A stretch of DNA of 20,000 nucleotides from Theodoxus fluviatilis (Eukaryota; Mollusca; Gastropoda; Cycloneritida; Neritidae). Each line of letters opens with the position of its first letter. Position 1 is the stretch's first letter. A model generated the notes under the pieces. That model did no database searches. It was given only the letters and a program-made list of their open reading frames with translations, and was not told where the DNA came from. The position numbers and the translations under genes are program-made. Below, piece by piece: positions 19,420 through 20,000 of this stretch. Location of the stretch: contig JAWQFJ010018692.1 in the NCBI GenBank assembly GCA_034096865.1, positions 1 through 20,000 of the forward strand, given 5' to 3'.

Positions 19420-19931
19420 GTGCGAGGCATAGTGTCGTGGTTCTATTCCAAAGGGGGAAAAATCTAAGTTTATCTAAATATCATCAGAAAGCAAATTTTC
19501 CGTCATACCCTCTCAAATTGATTAAGTTCTTCTATGGAAATCATCAATGGTTATGCCGCTTAATCGGTTCTCCTTTAAAAAAATTTAAACTCCTGATAAC
19601 CACGAAATTAAATTATTTTCAAATCATGTTCAGAATAGTGTTAATTTGCGATATAAAATTATGAGTGATCTTCATTTAGTTTATGTATTTATCATCTTGA
19701 AGGAATGTGGAAACAACGGATGGAACCCATTGTGAAAGCTAGAGGGGGAAGTAACGAAAAAATTGTTTTCAACATCGGGCCTGGTCGTTTTTAATTTAAA
19801 AAGAATAATTTTGTTAGGTTTTTTTAAACCAACGCTGTTCGCTTAATTTGACTAATGAAATACTCTCAAAGAAACTCCAGTCGAATCGCACTGTAAATGG
19901 GCACTTGCCGCTCGCTAGACGTTTTAGGGCT

Positions 19932-19963
19932 GACTTTTTGCCTTCTTGAGGTGTTCCGTGTAC
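19932..19963 (+). repeat. Dispersed repeat copy 2 (pairs with 12808-12840)
   Basis: GACTTTTTGCC at 19932-19942 and GTTCCGTGTAC at 19953-19963 repeat the motifs of 12808-12840 in the same orientation with one base less between them. An ACTCCG just after this copy resembles a CCTCCG slightly further downstream of copy 1, hinting that the element may extend beyond the two 11-mers. Confidence 0.55.
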
Positions 19964-20000
19964 ACTCCGATAGACAGGTCCTAGCTGTCGCCGCACAAGT

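Larger units (their letters stand above)
19221..20000. other. AT-rich non-coding DNA
   Basis: From about 19221 the sequence becomes clearly AT-rich. One 60-bp line, 19561-19620, has only 15 G or C. There are homopolymeric A and T runs and small hairpins, including a perfect 5-bp stem around four T at about 19819-19832. No transposon ends, protein motifs or RNA genes were recognised. The dispersed repeat copy at 19932-19963 lies near the end. Confidence 0.5.

Overview
This looks like nuclear DNA from an animal with a large, microsatellite-rich genome. There is no prokaryotic gene packing, Shine-Dalgarno/operon layout or viral gene. Long uninterrupted (CT)n, (GA)n, (CA)n, (TA)n, (CTGT/CCTG)n and (ACC/ATC)n tracts recur every few kilobases, and CpG is not visibly depleted in the unique sequence. 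That combination fits an invertebrate such as a decapod crustacean or a gastropod mollusc. I cannot decide between them, and nothing in the window identifies a species.

I could not recognise a single protein family, tRNA, rRNA, snRNA or intact transposable element. The longest open frame (about 500 codons, 2612-4132) is an artefact of stop-free simple repeats. The window therefore reads as intergenic or intronic DNA. Five places carry weak coding-like signals and are listed at low confidence: a splice-flanked 117-bp segment at 18670-18786, a possible terminal exon at 4914-5072, a chain of overlapping minus-strand frames at 6703-7460, a second minus-strand pair at 7513-8116, and a long plus-strand frame at 18820-19233.

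Layout. 1-760: ordinary unique DNA. 761-1560: G-rich, C-poor low complexity. 1855-1960: G-run block. 2235-2282: (GGT)n. 2674-3856: almost continuous simple-sequence complex (CT, then CA, then ACC/ATC). 4242-4402: purine tract ending in (GA)33. 4403-5340: unique with an 11-bp minisatellite. 5341-5500: (GT)n. 5501-6594: unique with a perfect 37-bp tandem duplication. 6595-6813: C-run and C-rich. 6814-9321: the longest block free of microsatellites, with CpG-dense parts and an AT-rich ATTA-core cluster. 9322-9401: (GA)40. 10744-10900: (CA)n-G8-(GA)n. 11669-11747: (CT)39. 12051-12415: AAGG and CAGG/CAGA tracts. 12416-15264: unique, with a CpG-rich segment at 14520-14875. 15265-16437: C-rich strand-asymmetric DNA. 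16438-17801: unique. 17802-18129: (CT)(TA)(CT-rich)(CTGT/CCTG)(CT) compound. 18381-18429: G-runs. 18430-19220: unique, mixed composition. 19221-20000: AT-rich.

There is no set of genes whose joint role can be described. The observations most worth checking are a diverged 32/33-bp repeat shared by 12808-12840 and 19932-19963, the exon candidates, the recent 37-bp duplication, the CpG-rich segment, and the nested near-symmetric tetranucleotide array that has a reverse-complement counterpart elsewhere in the window. I do not see a previously undescribed system here that the sequence alone would support.
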